The translations under genes and the position numbers were made by a program. From JBDNBY01 sp039767595 (GTDB taxonomy: Bacteria; Pseudomonadota; Alphaproteobacteria; Rhodobacterales; Rhodobacteraceae): a stretch of DNA of 18,041 bases. This document shows, one piece after another, positions 7,779 to 15,003 of the stretch. Position 1 is the first letter of the stretch. Every line of letters begins with the position of its first letter. The notes beneath the pieces are model-generated. The model had not been told where the DNA came from and ran no database searches. It was given only the letters and a program-made list of their open reading frames with translations. Location: positions 1 to 18,041 of the forward strand of contig JBDNBY010000078.1 in the NCBI GenBank assembly GCA_039767595.1. Direction: 5' to 3'.

Positions 7779-8309
7779 CTACTGCGACAGCGCTTTGCTC
7801 AATTCAGGGGCAAAGCGCTGTTCATAATCACTGCCGACCAAGGGGCCTTGGAACCGAAACAGCACCTTACCCTCTCGCGATAGGATAAAGGTCTCAGGCG
7901 GCGCCGTAACCCCCCAATCAATCGCAGTGCGGCCCATTTTATCAAAGGCAATCGCCTCATAAGGGTTCCCATCTTTGGATAGGAATGCGCGCGCATTCTC
8001 TTCGTCGTCTCGCAAATTGACGCCAATAATGTCAATGCCTTGTGCGGCAAGCTCCATTAATTTTGGATGCTCTGCGCGGCATGGCGGGCACCACGAGGCG
8101 AAAAAGTTCACTAATACAACCTCGCCATCGCCAATCATATCGGCGCTCAGCGGTGTAAAGCCAGGCAATTCCGCTGACGTGATCACAGGCGCCGTTTTGC
8201 CAATGCGCGTGGACGGCAGGCTATCATCCTCGCCATCCAGACCAACGGTAAACAACACGCCAAGAGCGAGGAAAATTACGACAGGGAGAAAGATGATAAT
8301 ACGGTTCAT
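7779..8309 (-). CDS. ccmG: Cytochrome c biogenesis thiol:disulfide interchange protein CcmG (HelX/DsbE)
   Basis: Membrane-anchored periplasmic thioredoxin that keeps the CXXCH cysteines of apocytochrome c, or CcmH, reduced for heme ligation. It has 176 residues: an uncleaved N-terminal membrane anchor at about 4-23, then a thioredoxin domain with WCPPC (C74 and C77). GVTAPPETFIL matches the CcmG-specific G-(V)-x-x-x-PETF region with the cis-proline. It starts 3 bp after the ccmD stop, consistent with a co-translated operon, and is the last gene of lrp-ccmABCDG. This order equals helABCDX of Rhodobacter capsulatus. A general TlpA-like thioredoxin is the alternative, but context and the PETF motif make CcmG the clear choice. 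It ends with TAG, abutting metY on the other strand. Confidence 0.95.
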   Translation of the reverse strand: MNRIIIFLPVVIFLALGVLFTVGLDGEDDSLPSTRIGKTAPVITSAELPGFTPLSADMIGDGEVVLVNFFASWCPPCRAEHPKLMELAAQGIDIIGVNLRDDEENARAFLSKDGNPYEAIAFDKMGRTAIDWGVTAPPETFILSREGKVLFRFQGPLVGSDYEQRFAPELSKALSQ

Positions 8310-8312
8310 GGC

Positions 8313-8462
8313 TTATTTCGACTTCTTTTCAAGAGCTTCGAGGTCACGCTTCGCCTTGCGCCATTGCACGGCACTTACGCTGACAATCAATCCCAACAGC
8401 GACACCGTGATCGCATAAGAGCTTAGAACGGCAAAGGCGTATTTTCCCAGATCAACCATCAT
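8313..8462 (-). CDS. ccmD: Heme exporter protein CcmD
   Basis: Small inner-membrane protein of the CcmABCD complex, needed for release of heme-loaded CcmE. The 49-residue frame has one membrane helix at about 9-31 and then a highly charged cytoplasmic tail rich in K, R and E, the standard CcmD layout. The MVDLGKYAFAVLSSYA start closely resembles rhodobacterial CcmD. Its ATG at 8462 overlaps the ccmC stop as ATGA, and its TAA at 8313-8315 precedes ccmG by 3 bp, so it is translationally coupled on both sides. A start one codon later (8459) is also possible. Confidence 0.9.
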   Translation of the reverse strand: MMVDLGKYAFAVLSSYAITVSLLGLIVSVSAVQWRKAKRDLEALEKKSK

Positions 8463-9184
8463 GCACTCTCCCGACGTAACACGGCATCTTTGCGCCGTTT
8501 GAAGATTTCCGTTTCAGTCCGCAGTAACACCAGCGCCAAGAAAAGCAGAACAAAACCCGCAATGGAAAACAGCAATGGATGATAAAACACATCTGCAACA
8601 TTCTCCTCTTTGTCCAAGCTGAGGCTCGCCCCTTGGTGCAACCCTTGGGCCCAGATGAACGAAGCATAGCGAGACAGGATCGCAAAGACCGATCCCACGA
8701 GGCACAAGATCGCAGTCAAATCGCTCGCCGTATCGGGGTTATCGATCGCCCCCCAGAGCGCGATATAGCCAATGTAGAATATGAACAACACGAGGAACGA
8801 CGTCAGCCGCGGATCCCATTCCCACCAAGATCCCCACATCGGTTGCCCCCATAGGGCGCCCGTGGCCAATGCAATCACAGTCATCACAGCCCCAACAGGT
8901 GCCGCCGCCTTGGCCGCCAAGGCGCTGACGTGATGACGCCGGATAAGCCAGATCAGCGATGCAACAAACATCATCAACCACGCATTAATCGCCATCAATG
9001 CCGAGGGGACATGAATATAAATGATCTTTACCGTGGACCCTTGTCTGTAATCTTCGGGTGTGAAGAAAAACCCCCAAATTAACCCAACGCTCAAACACAG
9101 GGCCGCGCCATAGCTGACCCATGGGCGCAGTTTGCGCGACAGGCCCAAGAATTTAACTGGATTTGCATATTCCCAAAGTGACAT
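8459..9184 (-). CDS. ccmC: Heme ABC transporter / heme handling protein CcmC
   Basis: Six-helix inner-membrane protein of the heme-handling family. It presents heme at its periplasmic WWD domain and passes it to CcmE. Of 241 residues, the WWD motif is at W112-D124, reading WG then GSWWEWD. The two periplasmic heme-ligand histidines of the family are visible as H58 (in IHVPSA) and H183 (in LHQGAS). Six hydrophobic segments are spread over the length. The start at 9184 gives the normal N-terminus. It follows ccmB by 16 bp and overlaps ccmD by 4 bp. All residues needed for function are present. Confidence 0.97.
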   Translation of the reverse strand: MSLWEYANPVKFLGLSRKLRPWVSYGAALCLSVGLIWGFFFTPEDYRQGSTVKIIYIHVPSALMAINAWLMMFVASLIWLIRRHHVSALAAKAAAPVGAVMTVIALATGALWGQPMWGSWWEWDPRLTSFLVLFIFYIGYIALWGAIDNPDTASDLTAILCLVGSVFAILSRYASFIWAQGLHQGASLSLDKEENVADVFYHPLLFSIAGFVLLFLALVLLRTETEIFKRRKDAVLRRESA

Positions 9185-9200
9185 AGATGCTCGGCCTTCC

Positions 9201-9857
9201 CTATTTTAAATTCACACGCAGCGTGGCCTGCCCGATAAACGGCACACAGGCCACACAAACAAGGCTTAGCGCCAATTGCAAGATCAATGGCGTCTCATAG
9301 CTGATCCCATCAATGGCCCGCCGCACACTATCCGCGCCCAAAATGAGCGTCGGAATATAAAGTGGCAAGACAAGTAATGACAGCAACAATCCACCTCGGT
9401 TTATACCCACCGTCAGAGCCGCGCCAAACACACCCAATGCCGAAAGGCTCGGGGTTCCAACAATAAGTGATAGCAAAAGCACACCATAGGCGCCCTGCGG
9501 CAAATTCAGCAAGACAGCTAGCACAGGGGCCACGCAAATCAACGGCACCATGACGGTCACCCAATGCACGACCATTTTACCTAAACACACTGCCTCGAGG
9601 GGAATGGGCGAACTGGCCAGCGCATCCAGCGTGCCATCTTCATAATCAATTTGAAAGAGCCGCTCTAACGTCAACAATGCCGACAAAAGCGCCCCAATCC
9701 ATAGAACGCCGGCGGCAATCAATCCGTTGATCTGCTGATCTTGCCCCACGCCAAAGGGGATTAGAACAACAAGGATCAAATAAAATCCGACCGCCTGACC
9801 AAAGCCCCCACCCGAGCGCAGCGCCAATTTCAAATCTCGCGCGATCACCGACCTCAT
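9201..9857 (-). CDS. ccmB: Heme exporter permease CcmB
   Basis: Six-helix membrane subunit of the CcmAB ABC transporter, which uses ATP to release holo-CcmE from CcmC. It has 218 residues of usual length. The N-terminal RDLKLALRSGGG segment is a cytoplasmic element typical of CcmB, followed by hydrophobic helices with FGVGQD and LERLFQ.DYEDGTLD, the conserved cytoplasmic coupling region. Its ATG at 9857 overlaps the ccmA stop by 4 bp as ATGA, so it is translationally coupled to its ATPase partner. Confidence 0.96.
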   Translation of the reverse strand: MRSVIARDLKLALRSGGGFGQAVGFYLILVVLIPFGVGQDQQINGLIAAGVLWIGALLSALLTLERLFQIDYEDGTLDALASSPIPLEAVCLGKMVVHWVTVMVPLICVAPVLAVLLNLPQGAYGVLLLSLIVGTPSLSALGVFGAALTVGINRGGLLLSLLVLPLYIPTLILGADSVRRAIDGISYETPLILQLALSLVCVACVPFIGQATLRVNLK

Positions 9858-10495
9858 AGGAACGCCTCATCAAATGCGCCTTGGGGCTGCGATGTCGCAC
9901 GGTACGCTCCAAGGTCCAGAACCCTTGTATCCTCTAGCCCAAGATCGATATGCGTGGCCATCAATGCCGCGCCGCCTCGTGCCAAATGGGCCCGAACGGC
10001 CCGAGCAAAGAGCGTTACAGAGGCGGCATCAAGCGACACTGTCGGCTCATCTAATATCCAAAGGGGTTTATCTGCGATCACCATACGCGCCAAACCAGCC
10101 CGCCGTTTTTGCCCAGCAGAGAGGTAATGCGCCGGCCTGTCGGAGAGCTCGTCTAAATCAAGCGCAACAAGAGCCTCTTTGATGGGCACGTGGGATCCAT
10201 AGACCGATTGCCAAAACGCCAAATTTTCATAAACACTCAACTGAGATTTGAGCGCATTTTCGTGGCCGCAATATACAAAGCCGGCCTCATCAACAAAAGA
10301 AGACCCATTCACAGCGGATTGTAAGCCACTCAAAACGCGCAGTAATGTCGTTTTACCCAAACCATTTGGCCCACGGATCACCAGCGCTTCGCCGCGCGCC
10401 ACCTCGAACGACAAGTTTTCAATCAAAACCCTCTCACCGCGCGCGATCGCAAGGTCAGACATGGTCAACAGAGGTGGGGACACAGGTTTGTTCAT
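9854..10495 (-). CDS. ccmA: Heme exporter ATP-binding protein CcmA
   Basis: ATPase subunit of the CcmAB transporter. From the ATG at 10495 it is 213 residues. Walker A GPNGLGKTT is at 42-50, the ABC signature LSAGQKRR at 125-132 (the LSAGQ form typical of CcmA), and Walker B with LDEP at 148-151. I prefer 10495 over the in-frame TTG at 10531 because the TTG would nearly abut the lrp stop and adds residues without family counterpart. The internal ATG at 10462 would remove the first beta strand. None of the three has a clear Shine-Dalgarno sequence, so coupling to lrp translation is likely; only 37 bp separate the lrp stop from this start. Confidence 0.93.
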   Translation of the reverse strand: MNKPVSPPLLTMSDLAIARGERVLIENLSFEVARGEALVIRGPNGLGKTTLLRVLSGLQSAVNGSSFVDEAGFVYCGHENALKSQLSVYENLAFWQSVYGSHVPIKEALVALDLDELSDRPAHYLSAGQKRRAGLARMVIADKPLWILDEPTVSLDAASVTLFARAVRAHLARGGAALMATHIDLGLEDTRVLDLGAYRATSQPQGAFDEAFL

Positions 10496-10532
10496 GGCCG
10501 TGTTTTGCCGTATTTCTGAGCGCAGGTGCAAG

Positions 10533-10994
10533 TCAAATCGGTAATGCCGTTGTCGCCTTTAACTCTTCCATAGACAAAAGCGCCGTCACGTTGTGAATGT
10601 TCACTTCTGAAATCAAAGATTGGTAAAAGGTGTCATAGGCTTTGGCATTGGCGACGCGCACTTTGAGGATGTAATCAATCTCGCCAGCAAGGCGATGGGC
10701 CTCTTGCACTTCGGCGCGATCCATGAGGGCCGCTAAAAAGCGATCCTGCCATGATTTTTCGTGGATGCTGGTGCGGATCAAAACAAAGAAACAGGCATCC
10801 AGCCCAAGCATCTCGGCACTCAATTTGACGCCGTAATGCTCAATCACACCAGCATCGCGCATCTTCTTAATGCGGTTCCAAACTGGCGTTTTAGATGAGC
10901 CGATTTTCGCGGCGATCCCCTCAAGGGATTGGCTGGCATCATTTTGCAACTCTCGCAAAATTTTCAAATCCAGATCATCAATGTCTTTCTTCAT
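10533..10994 (-). CDS. Lrp/AsnC family transcriptional regulator
   Basis: Feast/famine-type DNA-binding protein of 153 residues, the normal length. A winged helix-turn-helix occupies about 4-55 (DDLDLKILRELQNDA, then SLEGIAAKIGSSKTPVWNRIKKM). A RAM ligand-binding domain follows, with the family-typical AGEIDYILKVRV. AAAGG lies 9 nt before the ATG at 10994. It is divergent from infC across about 200 bp and is followed after 37 bp by ccmA in the same direction, so it probably heads the ccmABCDG operon. Regulation of heme or cytochrome c genes, or of itself, is an inference from this position. The effector is unknown. Confidence 0.93.
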   Translation of the reverse strand: MKKDIDDLDLKILRELQNDASQSLEGIAAKIGSSKTPVWNRIKKMRDAGVIEHYGVKLSAEMLGLDACFFVLIRTSIHEKSWQDRFLAALMDRAEVQEAHRLAGEIDYILKVRVANAKAYDTFYQSLISEVNIHNVTALLSMEELKATTALPI

Positions 10995-11089
10995 GCGTCT
11001 GACCTTTGAGTATTAGATACAGTTTGTGTTTCATAACCTCTTCGCCATGAAAAGAAAACATATCATAGGAACGCGCTTTGCACGATGAA

Positions 11090-11118
11090 TTGACTTGAAA
11101 CCCAACACCTGAGATGAT
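11090..11118 (+). promoter_or_regulatory. Candidate promoter for infC
   Basis: TTGACT (11090-11095), 17-bp spacer, GATGAT (11113-11118). The -35 matches five of six and the -10 four of six consensus bases. Predicted initiation near 11125 gives a leader of about 70 nt to the proposed ATA start. Confidence 0.4.
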
Positions 11119-11194
11119 TAGACATCTTATAGGCGCCCCACAGATTGAGTGAACGGTGCCTAAAGCCCAAAGTAACAATAAAAGGAACGACACC

Positions 11195-11743
11195 ATAGCT
11201 CGCAAACCTCATAACGCCCCGCCGACCCGAGATACGGGGCCTCGTGTGAATGATCGCATCCGGTCTGATGAAATTCGTCTGATTGGCGCCGAAGGCGAAA
11301 ACGTAGGGGTTGTTACCCCTGCCCAAGCAATGGCCATGGCCGAAGAGGTCGGTCTTGATCTCGTCGAGATCTCGCCAAATGCGGCACCGCCTGTGTGCAA
11401 GATCATGGATTACGGCAAATATAAATATGCCCAGCAAAAGCGCGAATCCGAAGCACGCAAAAAGCAAAAGGTTATTGAAGTCAAAGAAGTTAAATTCCGT
11501 CCTGGTACGGATACACACGACTATGATGTCAAAATGAGAAATGTTTTCAAGTTCTTGGCAAACGGCGACAAGGTCAAAGTGACTTTGCGTTTCCGTGGGC
11601 GTGAAATGGCGCATATTGATCTGGGACGTGCTCTGCTGCAACGCATTTCAGCAGACGTGACAGAGCATGGCAAAGTGGAAAGCATGCCAAAGATGGAAGG
11701 TCGTCAAATGGTTATGATGATTGGCCCACTCGCTGCAAAATAA
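11195..11743 (+). CDS. infC: Translation initiation factor IF-3, probable ATA start
   Basis: Binds the 30S subunit, prevents 50S joining and discriminates against non-canonical start codons. The protein is full length, with the N-terminal domain (GPRVNDRIRSDEIRLIGAEG, VDLVEISPNA-type motif, PPVCKIMDYGKYKY), a lysine-rich linker, and the C-terminal domain (EVKFRPGTDTHDYDVKMRN, VKVTLRFRGRE). Homologs I know from Rhodobacteraceae begin M-A-R-R/K-P-H-N-A-P-P. Here that segment is preceded by ATA at 11195, with AAGGAA 8 nt upstream. The nearest standard start is GTG at 11156, which has no ribosome binding site and adds 13 residues. An ATA start gives 182 residues and fits the known use of a rare start in E. 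coli infC (AUU), by which IF-3 represses its own synthesis. Start choice is moderately sure; the product is certain. Confidence 0.95.
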   Translation: MARKPHNAPPTRDTGPRVNDRIRSDEIRLIGAEGENVGVVTPAQAMAMAEEVGLDLVEISPNAAPPVCKIMDYGKYKYAQQKRESEARKKQKVIEVKEVKFRPGTDTHDYDVKMRNVFKFLANGDKVKVTLRFRGREMAHIDLGRALLQRISADVTEHGKVESMPKMEGRQMVMMIGPLAAK

Positions 11744-11766
11744 GCCAGCCACCCCATTTCAGATAC

Positions 11767-11797
11767 AAAAAAGCGCCCCTTGGGGCGCTTTTCTTTT
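11767..11797. terminator. Bidirectional Rho-independent terminator between infC and the csp gene
   Basis: AAAAGCGCCCC (11769-11779) pairs with GGGGCGCTTTT (11782-11792), followed by further T residues on the + strand. The A-run at 11767-11772 gives a matching T-run on the - strand. It lies 25 bp past infC and 18 bp past the convergent cold-shock gene, so it can end both transcripts. Confidence 0.9.
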
Positions 11798-11814
11798 ATC
11801 AAAGTCGTAGAAGA

Positions 11815-12021
11815 TTATGCGACTGAAATATTGATCGCGCTCTCACGACCGTCACGGCCTGATTCTACGTCAAATGTTACTTTTTGGTTGTCGGCCAACT
11901 GTGTGAGGCCTGAACGCTCAACTGCTGAGATGTGTACAAACACATCTTTTCCGCCTGATTCAGGCGCGATAAAGCCGTAGCCTTTTGTTGAGTTGAACCA
12001 TTTTACTGTTCCTGAAGCCAT
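11815..12021 (-). CDS. Cold-shock domain protein, CspA family
   Basis: Single cold-shock (OB-fold) domain of 68 residues that binds single-stranded RNA or DNA and melts RNA secondary structure. RNP1 is KGYGFI at 13-18 and RNP2 VFVHI at 27-31, with the aromatic W8/F9 in the first strand. An AAAGGAA ribosome binding site precedes the ATG at 12021. The upstream region to about 12200 has no gene and may be a long leader, as in many csp genes. It is divergent from a DEAD-box helicase, a common functional partner in RNA remodelling. Whether it is cold-induced or constitutive cannot be told from the sequence. Confidence 0.95.
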   Translation of the reverse strand: MASGTVKWFNSTKGYGFIAPESGGKDVFVHISAVERSGLTQLADNQKVTFDVESGRDGRESAINISVA

Positions 12022-12229
12022 AATAGCATTCCTTTTTTTGGTCTGTCCGCGACATGCGACAGGTCGGCGTGAGCAGCGCTAGATCGTTTGCCAGTCACCA
12101 GAAAAAGGAGATAGGGTAGTGAGATAGAGTAGCCTTGCAGCTCTCAAATCCCCTATGCAGGGCACAAAGTCAATATTTTTTATCTTTCAAAATCAAAAGT
12201 AACATTAACTGACACACAACATTGCGCAG

Positions 12230-12258
12230 TTGACACAAGGTCACGAACCCTCTAGGTG
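12230..12258 (+). promoter_or_regulatory. Candidate promoter for the DEAD-box helicase
   Basis: TTGACA (12230-12235, perfect -35), 17-bp spacer, TAGGTG (12253-12258, weak -10). The preceding TTGCGCAG and the spacing to TAGG are the same as in the metY promoter region at 6423-6457, which supports shared promoter architecture. Confidence 0.4.
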
Positions 12259-12372
12259 CCACCCATGTGCTGTAATACAGCGTGAGCCTGCCTCAACATA
12301 TTCGTGCGACTTTGTTTTGCATTTGGCAGTTAGCATTTTCCCTTGATCCCCATCACGCAGGGTTCTGTATCG

Positions 12373-12391
12373 TCCAAAGATGATCTTTGGA
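12373..12391. promoter_or_regulatory. 19-bp palindrome in the helicase leader
   Basis: TCCAAAGAT (12373-12381) and ATCTTTGGA (12383-12391) are exact reverse complements around a single G. The near-zero spacer makes an RNA hairpin awkward and a dimeric repressor or activator site more likely. Confidence 0.45.
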
Positions 12392-12404
12392 AGTCACCCC
12401 TTGC

Positions 12405-12424
12405 GCAATGCTTTGCTGCATTGC
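12405..12424 (+). promoter_or_regulatory. Hairpin in the helicase leader
   Basis: GCAATGC (12405-12411) pairs exactly with GCATTGC (12418-12424) around a 6-nt loop. No T-run follows, so it is not a standard terminator. It lies about 60 nt before the start codon at 12485. Confidence 0.45.
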
Positions 12425-12484
12425 CCCCTTTGTCACCTCGTCATTAGGGGCACGGGGCCATATTATGTTTTGTAAAGGAAACAC

Positions 12485-13843
12485 ATGTTCGATTTTGACA
12501 TGCTCGGGCTATCGCCCACGTTGTATACCAATCTAAAAGAGTCTGGGTTTGCAAAACCCACTCCGATCCAAGGACAGGCCATCCCCCTCGCCCTTGAAGG
12601 CCACGACATTTTGGGCCTCGCCCAGACCGGTACTGGTAAGACATTTGCTTTTGGCATTCCACTGATTGAGCAACTTTTAAGAATTCCAGGCCAACCGGAT
12701 CCCAAAACGGCAAAGGCGCTCATTTTGGCGCCGACCCGCGAATTGGTCAACCAAATCGCCGAGAGCCTCAAGCCATTGGCCAAAAATAGTAAAATTCGCG
12801 TTGTCACCGTTGTTGGCGGCGCTTCGTTGAAAAAGCAAATGGATCTGTTGCATCGCGGCACGGATTTGCTTGTGGCGACGCCCGGTCGTTTGATCGATCT
12901 GATGGATCGCGGCGCTGTGCGTTTGGGTCAAGTGCAACATTTGGTCCTCGACGAAGCGGACCAAATGCTGGATATGGGATTCATTCATGCCCTGCGCCGA
13001 ATTGCCCCAGAGCTTGGCTCACCGCGTCAAACCATGCTCTTTTCGGCCACGATGCCCAAACAAATGGAAGAGCTGGCCGGCGCCTATTTGACCAATCCGC
13101 GCCGTGTCCAAGTCTCTCCTCCAGGAAAAGCGGCAGATAAAATCGAGCAATCTGTTCATTTCTTGAACAAAGCGGACAAGCCTGAAAAGCTGCGCCAGAT
13201 GTTGGCCGAGGATCCCACAGCCCTGTCACTTGTCTTTACCCGTACTAAGCACGGCGCCGAGCGTTTGATGAAATCCCTTGTCGCCCAAGGGTTCAACGCG
13301 GACTCCATTCACGGAAATAAGTCACAAAATCAACGCGATCGCGCGATGCGCGCCTTTCGCAATGGGAATGTGAATATCATCGTGGCCACAGATGTCGCCG
13401 CCCGCGGGATTGATATTCCAGGTGTTGCTTATGTCTTTAACTACGACTTGCCGGACGTGCCGGACAATTATGTGCACCGCATTGGCCGGACCGCCCGTGC
13501 TGGACGCGAAGGCAAGGCCATCATGCTATGTTCACCTGAGGAAGGCTTGCTTCTCAAGCAAATCCAAAAAGTGATGAAGTTGGACATTCCAATTGCAAGT
13601 GGCACAGTTCCAGATGATGCTTTGGCCGAAAGCCCAAAACGTGGCGGCGGTGGCCGCAAATTTGGCAAGGGCGGTGGCAACGGTGGCCATAAAGGCGGCC
13701 CAAAATCGGCAAATGGCCCGAATGGCAAAGGCGGCGCGCGCCGCAAGCGCCCTGACTCGCGCTCTGACGGTGGAGGCCAATCGAATGGTGGCTCTGACGG
13801 GCAAAAGCGCTTTGGCGGCAAACGCCCGCAACGGCGCGCTTAA
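12485..13843 (+). CDS. DEAD-box RNA helicase, RhlE-like
   Basis: ATP-dependent RNA helicase of superfamily 2, involved in ribosome assembly, mRNA decay or cold adaptation. Of 452 residues, the two RecA-like domains occupy about 1-375. Visible motifs are the Q motif (PTPIQ, 26-30), Walker A AQTGTGKT (46-53), PTREL, TPGR, DEAD (156-159), SAT (187-189), ARGIDIPG and HRIGRTARAG. The remaining tail of about 75 residues is basic, glycine-rich and low in complexity (repeated GGGG, KGG, RKR), a typical unstructured RNA-binding extension. AAAGGAA precedes the ATG at 12485. The divergent csp gene and long leader suggest co-regulation in RNA remodelling. It could be named RhlE or a CsdA relative; the short C-terminal tail without an RRM-like domain favours RhlE. 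Confidence 0.95.
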   Translation: MFDFDMLGLSPTLYTNLKESGFAKPTPIQGQAIPLALEGHDILGLAQTGTGKTFAFGIPLIEQLLRIPGQPDPKTAKALILAPTRELVNQIAESLKPLAKNSKIRVVTVVGGASLKKQMDLLHRGTDLLVATPGRLIDLMDRGAVRLGQVQHLVLDEADQMLDMGFIHALRRIAPELGSPRQTMLFSATMPKQMEELAGAYLTNPRRVQVSPPGKAADKIEQSVHFLNKADKPEKLRQMLAEDPTALSLVFTRTKHGAERLMKSLVAQGFNADSIHGNKSQNQRDRAMRAFRNGNVNIIVATDVAARGIDIPGVAYVFNYDLPDVPDNYVHRIGRTARAGREGKAIMLCSPEEGLLLKQIQKVMKLDIPIASGTVPDDALAESPKRGGGGRKFGKGGGNGGHKGGPKSANGPNGKGGARRKRPDSRSDGGGQSNGGSDGQKRFGGKRPQRRA

Positions 13844-13855
13844 AGTTTATATCTC

Positions 13856-13882
13856 CCACTTTGGCCTCAGCGGCCAAAGTGG
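13856..13882. terminator. Hairpin between the convergent helicase and aldolase genes
   Basis: CCACTTTGGCC (13856-13866) pairs perfectly with GGCCAAAGTGG (13872-13882) around TCAGC. It starts 13 bp after the helicase stop and ends 1 bp before the aldolase stop. There is no T-run on either strand, so it is either a weak intrinsic terminator or a transcript 3'-end stabiliser. Confidence 0.6.
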
Positions 13883-13883
13883 A

Positions 13884-14621
13884 CTACGTCGCGTAATTTG
13901 AACCCTCATCATCCAAAATCGCCTTGAGTTCATCTAGATGAAGTTCGGATTGATCAGGATAGTCTTCTAATTCTCGGGCAGTTTTTTCGGCAATTTCATC
14001 ACTGAGAATACGCAAAGGCCGCCCTGTTTGCAGCGCCATGACATAGGTCATCGCCGCGCGTTCAAAATAGTAGAGACGATTGAATGTCTCTGCGACAGTC
14101 TCGCCAGTGACCAATATCCCGTGATTGCCCATCATCAGGACTTTGACTTTAGGATCAGACAAATAGGCGGCGCATCTTTGACCTTCTTCTTCGAAAGCGA
14201 GGCCGCCATAGTCAGGATCAATCGCAACACGGTTATAAAATGTCGCTGCATTTTGATCGACTGGCAACAGGCGGCTGTCTTTTAATGACGCGAGCACGGT
14301 CGCATAAGGCGAATGCACATGCATCGCACAGCGGGCTTGCGGACAGAGCCGATGGACCGCGCCATGCAGACCCCATGCCGTTGGATCCGGCGCATTGGGC
14401 AAGGACATCGTCTCTTTGTTCTCAGCGTCATACACCACCAAATCAGAGGCCTTAATGCGCGCGAAGTGGCGTTGATTGGGGTTCATGAGGAACCTTGTGC
14501 CAGCCTCATTCACGGCAAGACTAAAATGGTTCGCGACGGCCTCGTGCATATTAAGCCGCGCGGTCCATCGAAAGGCTGCGGCCATATCCACGCGCTCTTG
14601 CCAAAAATCATTCATCATCAT
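13884..14621 (-). CDS. Class II aldolase/adducin-like protein
   Basis: Zinc-dependent fold of the fuculose-phosphate aldolase/adducin N-terminal family, 245 residues. Substrate-loop NHFSL is at 31-35, the metal-ligand pair HVH gives H101 and H103, and the third histidine is H167 in GNHGILV. The glutamate used as catalytic acid/base in fuculose-phosphate aldolase is not visible at the usual place; the local sequence PTAWGLHGAVHR resembles the adducin-like branch. Aldol cleavage is therefore uncertain. AGGG lies 6 nt before the first of three consecutive ATG codons (14621, 14618, 14615). The gene overlaps the upstream Lin0512-family gene by 14 bp and is the third gene of that operon. The substrate is unknown. 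Confidence 0.88.
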   Translation of the reverse strand: MMMNDFWQERVDMAAAFRWTARLNMHEAVANHFSLAVNEAGTRFLMNPNQRHFARIKASDLVVYDAENKETMSLPNAPDPTAWGLHGAVHRLCPQARCAMHVHSPYATVLASLKDSRLLPVDQNAATFYNRVAIDPDYGGLAFEEEGQRCAAYLSDPKVKVLMMGNHGILVTGETVAETFNRLYYFERAAMTYVMALQTGRPLRILSDEIAEKTARELEDYPDQSELHLDELKAILDDEGSNYAT

Positions 14622-15003
14622 TTAGCGCCCTTTGCGATGCGGCGTCACTGCTTTGAACGTCAAACTGACCGCTGAGATCTGGAACAAACGCCTCAATCGC
14701 GCAAGAGGCGACAACAGTTGTAGTTGCGCCACTTTGCTCAATATTTTGACCGCCAAACACGACATTTAAAACGGGCTTGCCGCGCGGGATGTGAGAGAGT
14801 AGTTCATCAATATCCACTTGATCCGGCTCTTGGACGCCAATCGTCACAACCACCTCCATCACCGAATGATCGATATCCAGCGATCGAAATAGAGTGATCG
14901 AGCTGCGTCTGAGTGTTTCTTGGACGGCGCGCACGGCGGCTTTGGTATAATCGCGACCATAAAGATCAGCGCCCGACCCTATTTCCAGAATAAGCCGTTT
15001 CAT
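14608..15003 (-). CDS. Lin0512-family protein, second paralog
   Basis: Small protein family without established function, named after Listeria Lin0512. This 131-residue copy begins MKRLILEIGSGADLYGRDYTKAA and shares with the upstream copy the YTKAAxRA helix near 19-26, a QEPxQV motif, a P-(R/Y)-G turn followed by a VxGG(Q/L) strand, and a C-terminal A-x-x-A beta strand. The last 20 or so residues are an acidic, low-complexity extension absent from the other copy. Its ATG at 15003 overlaps the upstream stop by 4 bp, and its 3' end overlaps the aldolase start by 14 bp. The tight coupling suggests equal amounts of both copies, as in a heteromeric complex. Assignment rests on my recall of the family pattern. 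Confidence 0.75.
   Translation of the reverse strand: MKRLILEIGSGADLYGRDYTKAAVRAVQETLRRSSITLFRSLDIDHSVMEVVVTIGVQEPDQVDIDELLSHIPRGKPVLNVVFGGQNIEQSGATTTVVASCAIEAFVPDLSGQFDVQSSDAASQRALNDDE

Larger units (their letters stand above)
12022..12484. other. Divergent regulatory region between csp and helicase genes
   Basis: 463 bp without a gene. On the left, toward csp, lies an imperfect 13-bp tandem repeat (12108-12120 and 12121-12133, 11 of 13 identical) and, on the - strand, a TTGACT near 12170 without a convincing -10. On the right, toward the helicase, lie the promoter-like element at 12230-12258, a palindrome at 12373-12391 and a hairpin at 12405-12424, annotated separately. The helicase leader would be over 200 nt, long for a bacterial mRNA and suited to post-transcriptional control. 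Confidence 0.6.
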
